NCBI RefSeq assembly: GCF_000517025.1
Contig: NZ_KI912095.1
Location: 208,870 to 272,869, forward strand
Reading direction: 5' to 3'
DNA length: 64,000 bases
Origin: Halonatronum saccharophilum DSM 13868
Lineage (GTDB): Bacteria > Bacillota > Halanaerobiia > Halobacteroidales > Halobacteroidaceae
The position numbers and the translations under genes are program-made. The notes under the pieces are model-generated. The model was not told the DNA's origin. It was given only the letters and a program-made list of their open reading frames with translations, and did not search any database. Below are positions 1 to 7,025 of the stretch, piece after piece (position 1 is the stretch's first letter; every line of letters starts with the position of its first letter).

Positions 1-122
1 GTCCAAATCTCACAAATTTGACTATAAAAGAAGGATTTGAGTTATTTTTAACTAATATAGTAACATAATTCCCTTAATTAGATTTATATTGAATATTGAT
101 TTAATTAGTGAAGTATCTTTTA

Positions 123-152
123 TTGTTAGTAGATTGATATATAGTATATAAT
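123..152 (+). promoter_or_regulatory. Probable sigma-A promoter of phosphoglucomutase gene
   Basis: TTGTTA at 123-128 and TATAAT at 147-152 are separated by 18 bases, a good vegetative promoter. The -10 box overlaps the upstream ATG at 151, so transcription would start after that codon, which supports the ATG at 202 as the true start. Nothing else is recognisable in bases 1-122. Confidence 0.5.
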
Positions 153-201
153 GTATATTATATATATATATATTAAAGAAAAAATTAAAGGAGAGATATT
201 G

Positions 202-1917
202 ATGAATTACAAGGCTAAGTATGAAGAATGGTTAGAGAGTGATTACTTTGATGTAGAAACAAAGAAAGAACTAAGAGACATATCTGGTGATGAAAAGGAG
301 ATTGAAGAAAGATTTTATACTAGTTTAGACTTTGGTACCGGTGGATTAAGAGGAATTATTGGAGCGGGAACTAATAGGATTAATAAGTATACTATTAGAA
401 AAGCTACTCAAGGATTGGCTAATCATATAATTAAAGAAGGAGATAAGGCAAAAGGAGTAGTTATATCTCATGATTCAAGACATAAGTCAAGGGAATTTGC
501 TACAGAAGCTGCTTTAGTATTAGCAGGTAATCGGATTAAGGCTTACTTATTTGATGATTTAAGACCTACCCCAGAACTTTCTTTTGCAGTAAGAGAACTT
601 GGAGCTACTGCAGGAATTATGGTTACAGCAAGTCACAATCCACCTGAGTACAATGGTTACAAGGTTTATTGGGAAGATGGAGCTCAAGTTGTTCCACCCC
701 ATGATAAAGGAATTATTGAAGAGGTTAATTCTATAGAAGATTTTAATGAAGTTAAGAGAGTTAGTAAAGATGAAGCTAAAGAGGCTGGATTATTTGAGAT
801 TATCAACCCTGAAATGGATGATAAGTACATCAAAACTTTAAAAGAGCTATCATTAAATCCTCAGATTATTAAAGAAGTAGGTGAGGATTTAGGTATAGTC
901 TTTACACCTTTACATGGAACTGGAAATGTTCCTATGCAAAGAATTTTAGATGAATTAGGCTTTAGAAATGTTCATATAGTAAAGGAGCAAGAGAAGCCAG
1001 ATCCAAACTTCTCTACAGTATCTTACCCAAATCCAGAGGAACCAGCAGTTTTTGAACTGGGTATTAAACTTGCAGATCAAAAGGGTGCAGAATTGATTAT
1101 GGCACATGATCCTGATGCAGATAGAGTTGGTATTGCTGTTAAGGACGATAAAAATCAATGGGCTTTCTTAAATGGAAATCAAGTAGGGATCTTATTGACT
1201 GAATATATTATTAATTCCTTAGAAGAAGTTCCTGATAATGGTGTTGTAATTAAAACAGTTGTAACTACTGAGATGATTAGGTCAATTGCTAAAAAGTATG
1301 GTTTAGATGTAATGGAGACTTTAACTGGTTTTAAATATATTGGCGAGAAGATTAGAGAGTTTAAAGAGGGGAAATATGATAAAGAATATATATTTGGCTT
1401 TGAAGAGAGTTATGGATATCTTTATGGAACCCATGCTAGGGACAAGGATGCAATTGTAGCAGCTATGTTAATTGCTGAGATGGCTGCTTATTATAAAGCA
1501 AAGGGAAGTTCCATTTATGGTGAGTTAACTAGAATATATGAAGAGTATGGATATTACAAAGCTGATCTTGAGGCTATAAGGATGCCAGGTAAGGAAGGTA
1601 AAGAAAAGATAGAATCTCTATTAAAAGGTTTAAGAGAGGATAGCCCTGAAAAAATCAATAATCAAAAGGTTACTTTAAAGAAGGATTATTTAGTTGGTAA
1701 GAGCTATGACCTAGTAGAGGGTAAAGAGTCAAGTATCGATCTTCCTCAATCTAACGTATTACAATTTTTATTAGAAGATGATAGCTTAGTTACAGTTAGA
1801 CCATCAGGGACTGAGCCGAAGGTTAAGTTCTATTTCTCTGTAAAGGGAGATACAGAGAAGGAAGCTAATAATAAGTTAGAGAGCTTAAAAGAAGCAGTAA
1901 TGGAGATGACTAAGTAG
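202..1917 (+). CDS. pgcA: Alpha-phosphoglucomutase / phosphomannomutase (PgcA type)
   Basis: Interconverts glucose-1-phosphate and glucose-6-phosphate in the cytoplasm (alpha-D-phosphohexomutase family). Visible motifs: the phosphoserine loop TASHNPP (S about residue 144), the metal site DPDADR (about 303-308), the sugar loop GFEESYG (about 399-405) and the phosphate-binding RPSGTEPK near the C-terminus (about 533). The 571-residue length fits the PgcA type. I chose ATG 202 because AAAGGAG stands just upstream; an in-frame ATG at 151 lacks a ribosome site and lies inside the promoter. It is monocistronic. In this window it would link the glucose-1-phosphate-forming phosphorylase(s) and glycogen genes to glycolysis (inference). 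Confidence 0.95.
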   Translation: MNYKAKYEEWLESDYFDVETKKELRDISGDEKEIEERFYTSLDFGTGGLRGIIGAGTNRINKYTIRKATQGLANHIIKEGDKAKGVVISHDSRHKSREFATEAALVLAGNRIKAYLFDDLRPTPELSFAVRELGATAGIMVTASHNPPEYNGYKVYWEDGAQVVPPHDKGIIEEVNSIEDFNEVKRVSKDEAKEAGLFEIINPEMDDKYIKTLKELSLNPQIIKEVGEDLGIVFTPLHGTGNVPMQRILDELGFRNVHIVKEQEKPDPNFSTVSYPNPEEPAVFELGIKLADQKGAELIMAHDPDADRVGIAVKDDKNQWAFLNGNQVGILLTEYIINSLEEVPDNGVVIKTVVTTEMIRSIAKKYGLDVMETLTGFKYIGEKIREFKEGKYDKEYIFGFEESYGYLYGTHARDKDAIVAAMLIAEMAAYYKAKGSSIYGELTRIYEEYGYYKADLEAIRMPGKEGKEKIESLLKGLREDSPEKINNQKVTLKKDYLVGKSYDLVEGKESSIDLPQSNVLQFLLEDDSLVTVRPSGTEPKVKFYFSVKGDTEKEANNKLESLKEAVMEMTK

Positions 1918-1990
1918 AGTTTACAGGGTACAGTTAAAATTCTTATAAAAATTAATGAGTGAGATATTAAATGTAAATTAATTATATATC

Positions 1991-2043
1991 AACAATTAAA
2001 GATCGTTAATTGTTATAGGGGCAGGTCTTTGTGCCTACCCCTA
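1991..2043 (+). terminator. Two tandem hairpins after phosphoglucomutase
   Basis: AACAATTAA/TTAATTGTT (1991-2014) is followed by AGGGGCAGG/CCTACCCCT (2017-2042). The second has one mismatch and no clear T-run, so it may be a transcript-end structure or a dispersed repeat rather than a classical terminator. A short 7-bp tandem (AAATTGT twice) follows at about 2070. Confidence 0.4.
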
Positions 2044-2124
2044 ATTATAAGGATATAATCGTGGGGACTGCAAATTGTAAATTGTACATTTGATATAAAA
2101 GCCCTCTAGAAGGGAAGGGATAGA

Positions 2125-3114
2125 ATGAAAAAGGTTACTATATATGATGTTGCTGAATGGGCTGATGTAGGAATTGGTACTGTATCAAGGGTTTTAAATA
2201 ATAGCGAGAGAGTAAGTGACAAAACTAGAGAGAAGGTATTGGAGGCTATTAAGGAATTAAATTATCAACCAAATGCTATGGCAAGAGGCTTGGCTTTACA
2301 GAAGACAGGATCAATAGGTGTTATTGTACCTTGTTTTACCCATCATTTCTTTGTAGAAGTATTAAAAGGTGTGCAAGAAGAATTGCAGCAGATTGATTTA
2401 GATTTAGTTTTATTTAATGTTGAAAATAAAGAGCAGAAGGATAAACATATTGATCGTATATTAAAAGAAAGAAGGGTTGATGGGGTCTTAGCTATTACTC
2501 TTTCAATGACTAAAAAAGAGGTGAAGAGGTTTAAAGATCTTAACTTACCTTTGGTTTTAGTAAATGATTTGCAAGATGAAGTGAGTTCTATCTTTGTTAA
2601 TGATTTTTCAGGGGCTAAAGAAGCCATAGAATATCTAATTGATTTGGGTCATAAGAAGATAGCTTTTCTTAATGGATCATTAAGGTCAAAGCAGGCAAAG
2701 GAGAGGTTAAGAGGTGTTAAAGCTGGGTTTAAGGCTAAGGGACTAAAGCTTGATGAAAACTTATATAAAGAGGGTCAATTCACAGAAGAATCTGGCTACA
2801 AGTTGATGGAGCAGTTATTAAAAGAGACAAAAGATAGATGGCCTAGCGCGGTCTTTGCAGCTTCAGATAATCAAGCTATAGGGGCATTACAAGCAATTGA
2901 AGAGTCTGGGTTAAAGGTTCCAGAAGATTTTGCTTTGATAGGTTATGATAATATAGAGTTGGCCCGATATCTAAAGTTAACTACTGTTAGTCAGCCTATG
3001 ACAAAGATGGGTAGGTTAGGTGTGGAGATTTTAGCTAAAGAGATTAATTCTAAGCAACTAGAAGTAGTTCAAAAAGAGCTAGAACCAGAGCTGATTATTA
3101 GAAGGTCATGTTAA
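2125..3114 (+). CDS. LacI/GalR-family transcriptional regulator (1)
   Basis: An N-terminal LacI helix-turn-helix (TIYDVAEWADVGIGTVSRVLN, residues about 4-24, then the hinge helix YQPNAMARGLA) is followed by a periplasmic-binding-protein-like effector domain to residue 329. The family binds palindromic operators and responds to sugars. The start ATG has a strong GGGAAGGG just upstream. Its target is not evident; it sits between phosphoglucomutase and a second LacI gene with the sugar ABC ATPase, so a role in carbohydrate control is likely (inference). The effector cannot be read from the sequence. Confidence 0.9.
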   Translation: MKKVTIYDVAEWADVGIGTVSRVLNNSERVSDKTREKVLEAIKELNYQPNAMARGLALQKTGSIGVIVPCFTHHFFVEVLKGVQEELQQIDLDLVLFNVENKEQKDKHIDRILKERRVDGVLAITLSMTKKEVKRFKDLNLPLVLVNDLQDEVSSIFVNDFSGAKEAIEYLIDLGHKKIAFLNGSLRSKQAKERLRGVKAGFKAKGLKLDENLYKEGQFTEESGYKLMEQLLKETKDRWPSAVFAASDNQAIGALQAIEESGLKVPEDFALIGYDNIELARYLKLTTVSQPMTKMGRLGVEILAKEINSKQLEVVQKELEPELIIRRSC

Positions 3115-3135
3115 GTGAATTTTTCTAAAAAAATC

Positions 3136-3164
3136 TTGTCATTTAAAATTAATTATGTTATACT
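3136..3164 (+). promoter_or_regulatory. Sigma-A promoter of second LacI gene and ABC ATPase
   Basis: TTGTCA (3136-3141) and TATACT (3159-3164) are separated by exactly 17 bases. The transcript would have an untranslated leader of about 150 bases that contains the two operator copies next to the start codon. Confidence 0.75.
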
Positions 3165-3259
3165 TTATAATAATGAATAAGATTAAGTTATAAGGAAACA
3201 AGCAGATAAGGACTTATTATAACCGCAAAGGGAGTAGTAGGTTCTTTTTTCCTTTAACC

Positions 3260-3310
3260 ACTCAAGCGCTTGCGTTGTTTTTTTGAAATCTTACTCAAGC
3301 GGTTGCGTTA
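3260..3310 (+). promoter_or_regulatory. Tandem LacI-type / cre-like operators
   Basis: ACTCAAGCGCTTGCGTT (3260-3276) and ACTCAAGCGGTTGCGTT (3293-3309) are near-identical palindromes of the LacI-family type (CAAGCGCTTG core). Their starts are 33 bases apart, about three helical turns, on one face of DNA. The second abuts the Shine-Dalgarno GGAGG at 3311. They lie about 100 bases downstream of the promoter, so binding would act as a roadblock. Autoregulation by the adjacent LacI protein, or CcpA-type catabolite control, is likely. Confidence 0.75.
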
Positions 3311-3320
3311 GGAGGTTTTT

Positions 3321-4325
3321 ATGACTATTACAATGAAAGATCTTGCTCAGATGGTTGGTGTCTCTGAATCTACAGTTTCAAGGGCAATTAATAATAAGCC
3401 TGGAGTAGGTGAAGATACTCGAGATAAGATATTGGAGTTGGTTAAGAAGTATAATTACAAGCCCAATCAGTTGGCTCGTAATTTGGCTAAGCAAGAGACC
3501 AAGATGATTGGTTTAATTTTGCCTGATATCTCAAGTAATTTCTACTCTGAGGTAGCAAGAGGGGTTCAGGATATAGCTATTCAAAGTGGCTACCAAGTAA
3601 TTATTTGTAATAGTGATGGTAAGGAAAAAGAAGAATTATCTTATATTGAATGGCTAGAATCGAATAAGATTGCAGGAATAATATTTTTAGGGTCAGGGTT
3701 GGTTAATGATAAGGTGATTAAATTAGGTTTATCAGATTATCCTATTGTATTGGCAAATCGTTTCGTTGAGGATTTGATACTACCTTCGGTAATCATTGAT
3801 AATGCAGTTGGTGCCTCTAAGGCAACTGATCTTCTACTAAAGAGTGGGTATAGAAGGATAGCATTAATCAATGGGCCAAAGGATAACCTACAAGCCCAAA
3901 ATATATTGACTGGTTATAAGGAAGCTCTTAGAGCTTATAACATCGAATTTAAAGAAGAATTAATTATAAATGGAGATTGGGATAGGGATACTGGTTATGA
4001 AGGATTCTTAGAGGTATTAAAATTAACCGAACCGCCTGAGGCTATCTTTGCTGCAAATGATCTTATTGCTGTAGGGGCCATAGAGGCAATTAAAATGGGA
4101 GGATTTTTGATACCTGAAGATATAGGGGTTGTTGGTTTTGAGGATACTATTGTAACCTCTGTAATAGACCCGCCTTTAACGACAGTAGCTCAGCCTATGT
4201 ACCAATTAGGGGTTAGTTCAGCTAATAAGCTCTTCTCTTTGATTAATGAAGATGAAATTAAAGAGAGGATTGAAATATTAGAAAGTAGATTAGTTGTTAG
4301 AAAATCTACTAAAAAATTAATTTAG
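3321..4325 (+). CDS. LacI/GalR-family transcriptional regulator (2)
   Basis: 334 residues with an N-terminal LacI helix-turn-helix ([20 protein letters not shown], then [13 protein letters not shown]) and a sugar-binding-like effector domain (starting about residue 60, [19 protein letters not shown]). ATG at 3321 is preceded by GGAGG with normal spacing. Only 14 bases separate it from the downstream ABC ATPase, so the two form an operon. Two LacI-type operators in its own leader point to autoregulation, and therefore to sugar-dependent control of the ATPase (inference). The cre-like operator core allows a CcpA-like role, but nothing in the sequence proves it. Confidence 0.9.
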   Translation: MTITMKDLAQMVGVSESTVSRAINNKPGVGEDTRDKILELVKKYNYKPNQLARNLAKQETKMIGLILPDISSNFYSEVARGVQDIAIQSGYQVIICNSDGKEKEELSYIEWLESNKIAGIIFLGSGLVNDKVIKLGLSDYPIVLANRFVEDLILPSVIIDNAVGASKATDLLLKSGYRRIALINGPKDNLQAQNILTGYKEALRAYNIEFKEELIINGDWDRDTGYEGFLEVLKLTEPPEAIFAANDLIAVGAIEAIKMGGFLIPEDIGVVGFEDTIVTSVIDPPLTTVAQPMYQLGVSSANKLFSLINEDEIKERIEILESRLVVRKSTKKLI

Positions 4326-4339
4326 GGAGGAATTATATA

Positions 4340-5455
4340 ATGGCTAAGGTAACATTGAAGAATATTGTTAAGCGTTATGATGAGGTATTGGCAGTTTCTG
4401 GAGCGAACATTGATATTAAAGATAAGGAATTTGTCGTTTTAGTTGGACCTTCTGGGTGTGGTAAGTCTACTACATTAAGAATGATCGCTGGATTAGAGGA
4501 AATTACTGAGGGTGAACTTTATATAGGTGATGACGTAGTAAATGATGTAGCACCTAAAGATAGAGATATTGCAATGGTGTTCCAAAATTATGCTCTATAT
4601 CCACATATGAATGTTTATGATAATATGGCTTTTGGTCTTAAATTAAGAAAATACCCTGCTGATGATATAGACAGAAGAGTTAAAGATGCTGCACAGATTT
4701 TAGGTATTGAACCATTATTAGATAGAAAGCCTAAGGCTTTATCAGGTGGACAGCGTCAGCGTGTAGCTATGGGTCGTGCGATTGTACGTGAACCAAAGGT
4801 GTTCTTAATGGATGAGCCGTTGTCAAACTTAGATGCTAAGTTGAGAGTTCAGATGAGAGCTGAGTTAAGTAAGTTGCATGAAAGATTACAGACTACAACT
4901 ATTTATGTAACACATGATCAGATTGAGGCGATGACTTTAGCTGATAGAATTGTAGTTCTTAAAGATGGTGTTATCCAACAAATTGATGACCCAATTAGCC
5001 TTTATAACCAACCAAATAATATGTTCGTAGCAGGATTTATCGGTAGTCCGGCAATGAACTTCTTAGATGCAAAGATTGAAGCTAAAGGTGAAGGTCTTGT
5101 AATCAAAGGAGAAACCTTTGAAGTTAACATTCCAGCTAATATGTCTCAAGCAATGAAAGAGCTAGAGACTTATGTTGATAAAGAAGTTGTATTTGGAATT
5201 CGTCCTGAGGATATAATTGATCCAAATACTGCTGAAGGTCAACTGCTTGATAATGCAGACTTAGTAGACGCTGAAGTTGAAGTTGTTGAGCCAATGGGAT
5301 CTGAAATTAATCTACACATTACTATAGATGGTCAAACTATTGTGGCTATTGTAGACCCAGAGAGTGAAGCTCAAGTTGGAGACAAGATGAAATTTGCTTT
5401 CGATCTTGATAAGATGCATATCTTTGATGCAGATACGGAAGAGGCAATTATATAG
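4340..5455 (+). CDS. msmX: Sugar ABC transporter ATP-binding protein (MsmX/UgpC/MalK type)
   Basis: Cytoplasmic ATPase of carbohydrate importers of the CUT1 class. Walker A GPSGCGKST is at 36-44, the signature LSGGQRQR near 134-141, Walker B FLMDEP with D158/E159, and a C-terminal OB-type regulatory domain (about 235-371; GIRPEDI motif) is typical of MalK/UgpC. No permease or binding protein is next to it. The CUT1 importer at 22.2-25.4 kb lacks an ATPase, so this subunit probably energises it and perhaps others, as MsmX does in Bacillus (family knowledge; the pairing here is inference). Co-transcribed with the upstream LacI gene; strong terminator after it. Confidence 0.93.
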   Translation: MAKVTLKNIVKRYDEVLAVSGANIDIKDKEFVVLVGPSGCGKSTTLRMIAGLEEITEGELYIGDDVVNDVAPKDRDIAMVFQNYALYPHMNVYDNMAFGLKLRKYPADDIDRRVKDAAQILGIEPLLDRKPKALSGGQRQRVAMGRAIVREPKVFLMDEPLSNLDAKLRVQMRAELSKLHERLQTTTIYVTHDQIEAMTLADRIVVLKDGVIQQIDDPISLYNQPNNMFVAGFIGSPAMNFLDAKIEAKGEGLVIKGETFEVNIPANMSQAMKELETYVDKEVVFGIRPEDIIDPNTAEGQLLDNADLVDAEVEVVEPMGSEINLHITIDGQTIVAIVDPESEAQVGDKMKFAFDLDKMHIFDADTEEAII

Positions 5456-5465
5456 TTTTTTAAAG

Positions 5466-5489
5466 GAGCCCAGAGATGGGCTCTTTTTT
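5466..5489 (+). terminator. Rho-independent terminator after ABC ATPase
   Basis: GAGCCCA / TGGGCTC stem with GAGA loop, directly followed by six T. Confidence 0.92.
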
Positions 5490-5524
5490 ATGTTTAAGTT
5501 AATAAAGTTGCACTATCGTGCTAC

Positions 5525-5551
5525 TAGTAATAAAGCTATGCTTTATTACTA
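5525..5551. repeat. REP-like palindrome, copy 1
   Basis: TAGTAATAAAGC, 3-base loop, GCTTTATTACTA: a perfect 12-bp stem. The same arms recur at 9694-9720, 40748-40774 and, slightly changed, 58217-58243, always between genes. Here the palindrome stands without the long tandem-repeat arms seen at 9.7 and 40.8 kb. Confidence 0.8.
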
Positions 5552-5621
5552 TAAAACTTTAATAAAAATCACTTCTTTTAGTTAGAATAATAGTAAATCT
5601 ATCGATAAGGAGGATGGTTAA

Positions 5622-5801
5622 ATGGAAGATAGAAGGTCTTATTTTGATAGGTTTACAGATTATCGATATGATGAAGAGTTGGATAATCTTCTTTTGCAAC
5701 AAGATGATTCAAATCCTAATGGTGGGGTTGGGTCTATTGATAATTTATCCAAAGCGAGAACTAAGAAAAATAAGTGGCAGGATGAGTACCATTTCCTGTG
5801 A
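5622..5801 (+). CDS. Small hypothetical protein, 59 residues
   Basis: ATG 5622 has a consensus AAGGAGG seven bases upstream and an open frame of 59 codons ending TGA at 5801, immediately followed by a perfect terminator hairpin. The product starts MEDRRSYFDRFTDYRYDEEL and is highly charged and polar with a basic stretch (KARTKKNKW) near the end; there is no membrane segment or signal peptide. I do not recognise the family. It sits where yabO/yabN-type genes often precede yabP, but it does not resemble the RNA-binding S4 protein YabO. Good ribosome site, ORF and own terminator argue that it is real. Confidence 0.65.
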   Translation: MEDRRSYFDRFTDYRYDEELDNLLLQQDDSNPNGGVGSIDNLSKARTKKNKWQDEYHFL

Positions 5802-5829
5802 AACTTCTAGCCTAGGCTAGAAGTTTTTT
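5801..5829 (+). terminator. Terminator after 59-residue gene
   Basis: AAACTTCTAG (5801-5810) pairs with CTAGAAGTTT (5817-5826) around CCTAGG, followed by T-rich sequence. The stem touches the stop codon of the small gene. Confidence 0.85.
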
Positions 5830-5883
5830 ATGAATAGGGGGCTTCTCTTTAGCATAAATATTAAGCAAAAGAGAGGTGATAAT

Positions 5884-6150
5884 ATGGAAGGTAAAGGAAA
5901 GAGACACCACTTAACTCTAGCTGATAGAAAGAAATTAGAGTTAAGTGGTGTGATAGAAGTTGTTAGTTTTAGTGAAGAGGAGGTTTTATTAGAGACGAAT
6001 CTAGGTAATATGATCATATTAGGAGAGGGTTTACATGTTAAAAAGCTAGATTTAGAAGAAAAAGATTTTTCTTTAGAGGGGTATGTTAAAGAGATAAAAT
6101 ATGATCAAGATCCTAAGGTTGGTGGGTTTATTAAGCGATTGTTTAAATAA
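5884..6150 (+). CDS. yabP: Sporulation protein YabP
   Basis: 88 residues matching the YabP family (RHHLTLADRKKLELSGVIEV start, central ETNLGNMIILGEGLHVKKLD), a conserved sporulation protein of the same superfamily as YqfC. ATG 5884 has the ribosome site GAGAGGTGAT; an upstream in-frame ATG at 5830 overlaps the preceding terminator and is rejected. It is followed after 30 bases by yabQ, the classical pair, and by divIC, as in Bacillus and Clostridia. The pair is expressed in the mother cell in B. subtilis (family knowledge). Confidence 0.93.
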   Translation: MEGKGKRHHLTLADRKKLELSGVIEVVSFSEEEVLLETNLGNMIILGEGLHVKKLDLEEKDFSLEGYVKEIKYDQDPKVGGFIKRLFK

Positions 6151-6180
6151 CAATCGTATTAACCTAGAGGTGGTGAAGAT

Positions 6181-6597
6181 ATGGCTTTTTTGAAGTTAGA
6201 ACTTTTAACTTTCTTTAACATGTTATTACTGGGTATTGGAATAGGTATAATTTTTGATCTGTATAGGGTCTTGAGGTGGAAGATTAGGGTTAAGAGATTA
6301 TTTACTGATTTGGGGGATTTGTTGTTTTCTTTATTAATCACTCTGATTACTTTCATTATTTTGATATATAGTAATGGAGGTGAGGTCAGACTCTATATAT
6401 TTTTAGGGATTATTTCAGGTCAATTAATTTATTACTCTACTTTAAGTGTTTTTATGATAAATTTCTATAGAGGAACTTTAAATTTTATAAACTATATTTT
6501 TAATAGATTAAAAAATATAGCCTTCTTTTTGGGGCGACAGATTAGATTTGGATATTTGAATATAAAGAAATGCCTAACGAAAGTATTTAGGAGATAA
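6181..6597 (+). CDS. yabQ: Spore cortex biosynthesis protein YabQ
   Basis: 138 residues with about three to four hydrophobic segments (residues about 10-27, 45-63, 70-95) and the family signature GIGIGIIFDLYRVLRW near the N-terminus. YabQ is an integral membrane protein needed for cortex formation in B. subtilis. ATG 6181 follows GAGGTGG. Operon with yabP. The C-terminal tail is short and basic. Confidence 0.92.
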   Translation: MAFLKLELLTFFNMLLLGIGIGIIFDLYRVLRWKIRVKRLFTDLGDLLFSLLITLITFIILIYSNGGEVRLYIFLGIISGQLIYYSTLSVFMINFYRGTLNFINYIFNRLKNIAFFLGRQIRFGYLNIKKCLTKVFRR

Positions 6598-6668
6598 TCA
6601 CAGGTAATTGAGAAGATGTGAAGAATATTATTATTAAAGATGATTTTTTCAGGAGGTAATCTAATAAT

Positions 6669-6995
6669 ATGGAGAGGTATAAGTCAAAAAGAGAGATTAA
6701 TGATGAAAAAAGAAAACGCAAAAGGCGTTGGGTAGGAAGGGTTATTTTAATTACTTTGCTTAGTATAGTAGGAGCTATAATCTTTAATTTTTATCAAGGC
6801 TATGTTGAGTATGCAAATATTGAGAGAAAGATAGCTGCAGTAGAAGATGATATATTAGAGTTAGAAAGAGTTAAAAGTAGCTTAGAGACTCAGGTTGAAG
6901 ATATTAACTCTCCAGATTTTATAGAGCAGATAGCCAGAGAAGAGCTAGGGTTGGTTAAAAAAGGAGAAATGTTATATATTATAATAGAGGACTAA
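6669..6995 (+). CDS. divIC: Cell-division protein DivIC/FtsB-type (septum formation initiator)
   Basis: 108 residues: a basic cytoplasmic N-terminus (KRKRKRRW), one transmembrane helix (about 23-43), an external coiled coil (about 48-80) and the short C-terminal motif FIEQIAREELGLVKKGE typical of the septum formation initiator family. It acts in the divisome with DivIB/FtsL. ATG 6669 is preceded by AGGAGG. Position after yabQ and upstream of S1-domain genes is the conserved Firmicutes order. Confidence 0.92.
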   Translation: MERYKSKREINDEKRKRKRRWVGRVILITLLSIVGAIIFNFYQGYVEYANIERKIAAVEDDILELERVKSSLETQVEDINSPDFIEQIAREELGLVKKGEMLYIIIED

Positions 6996-7025
6996 ATATA
7001 ATTATAGACTTTGGAGGTAAATTAA

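Noticed and set aside
2100-2124. CCCTCTAGAAGGG before the first LacI gene as operator
   Set aside because: Imperfect symmetry, overlaps the ribosome site and has no second copy near; could be chance.
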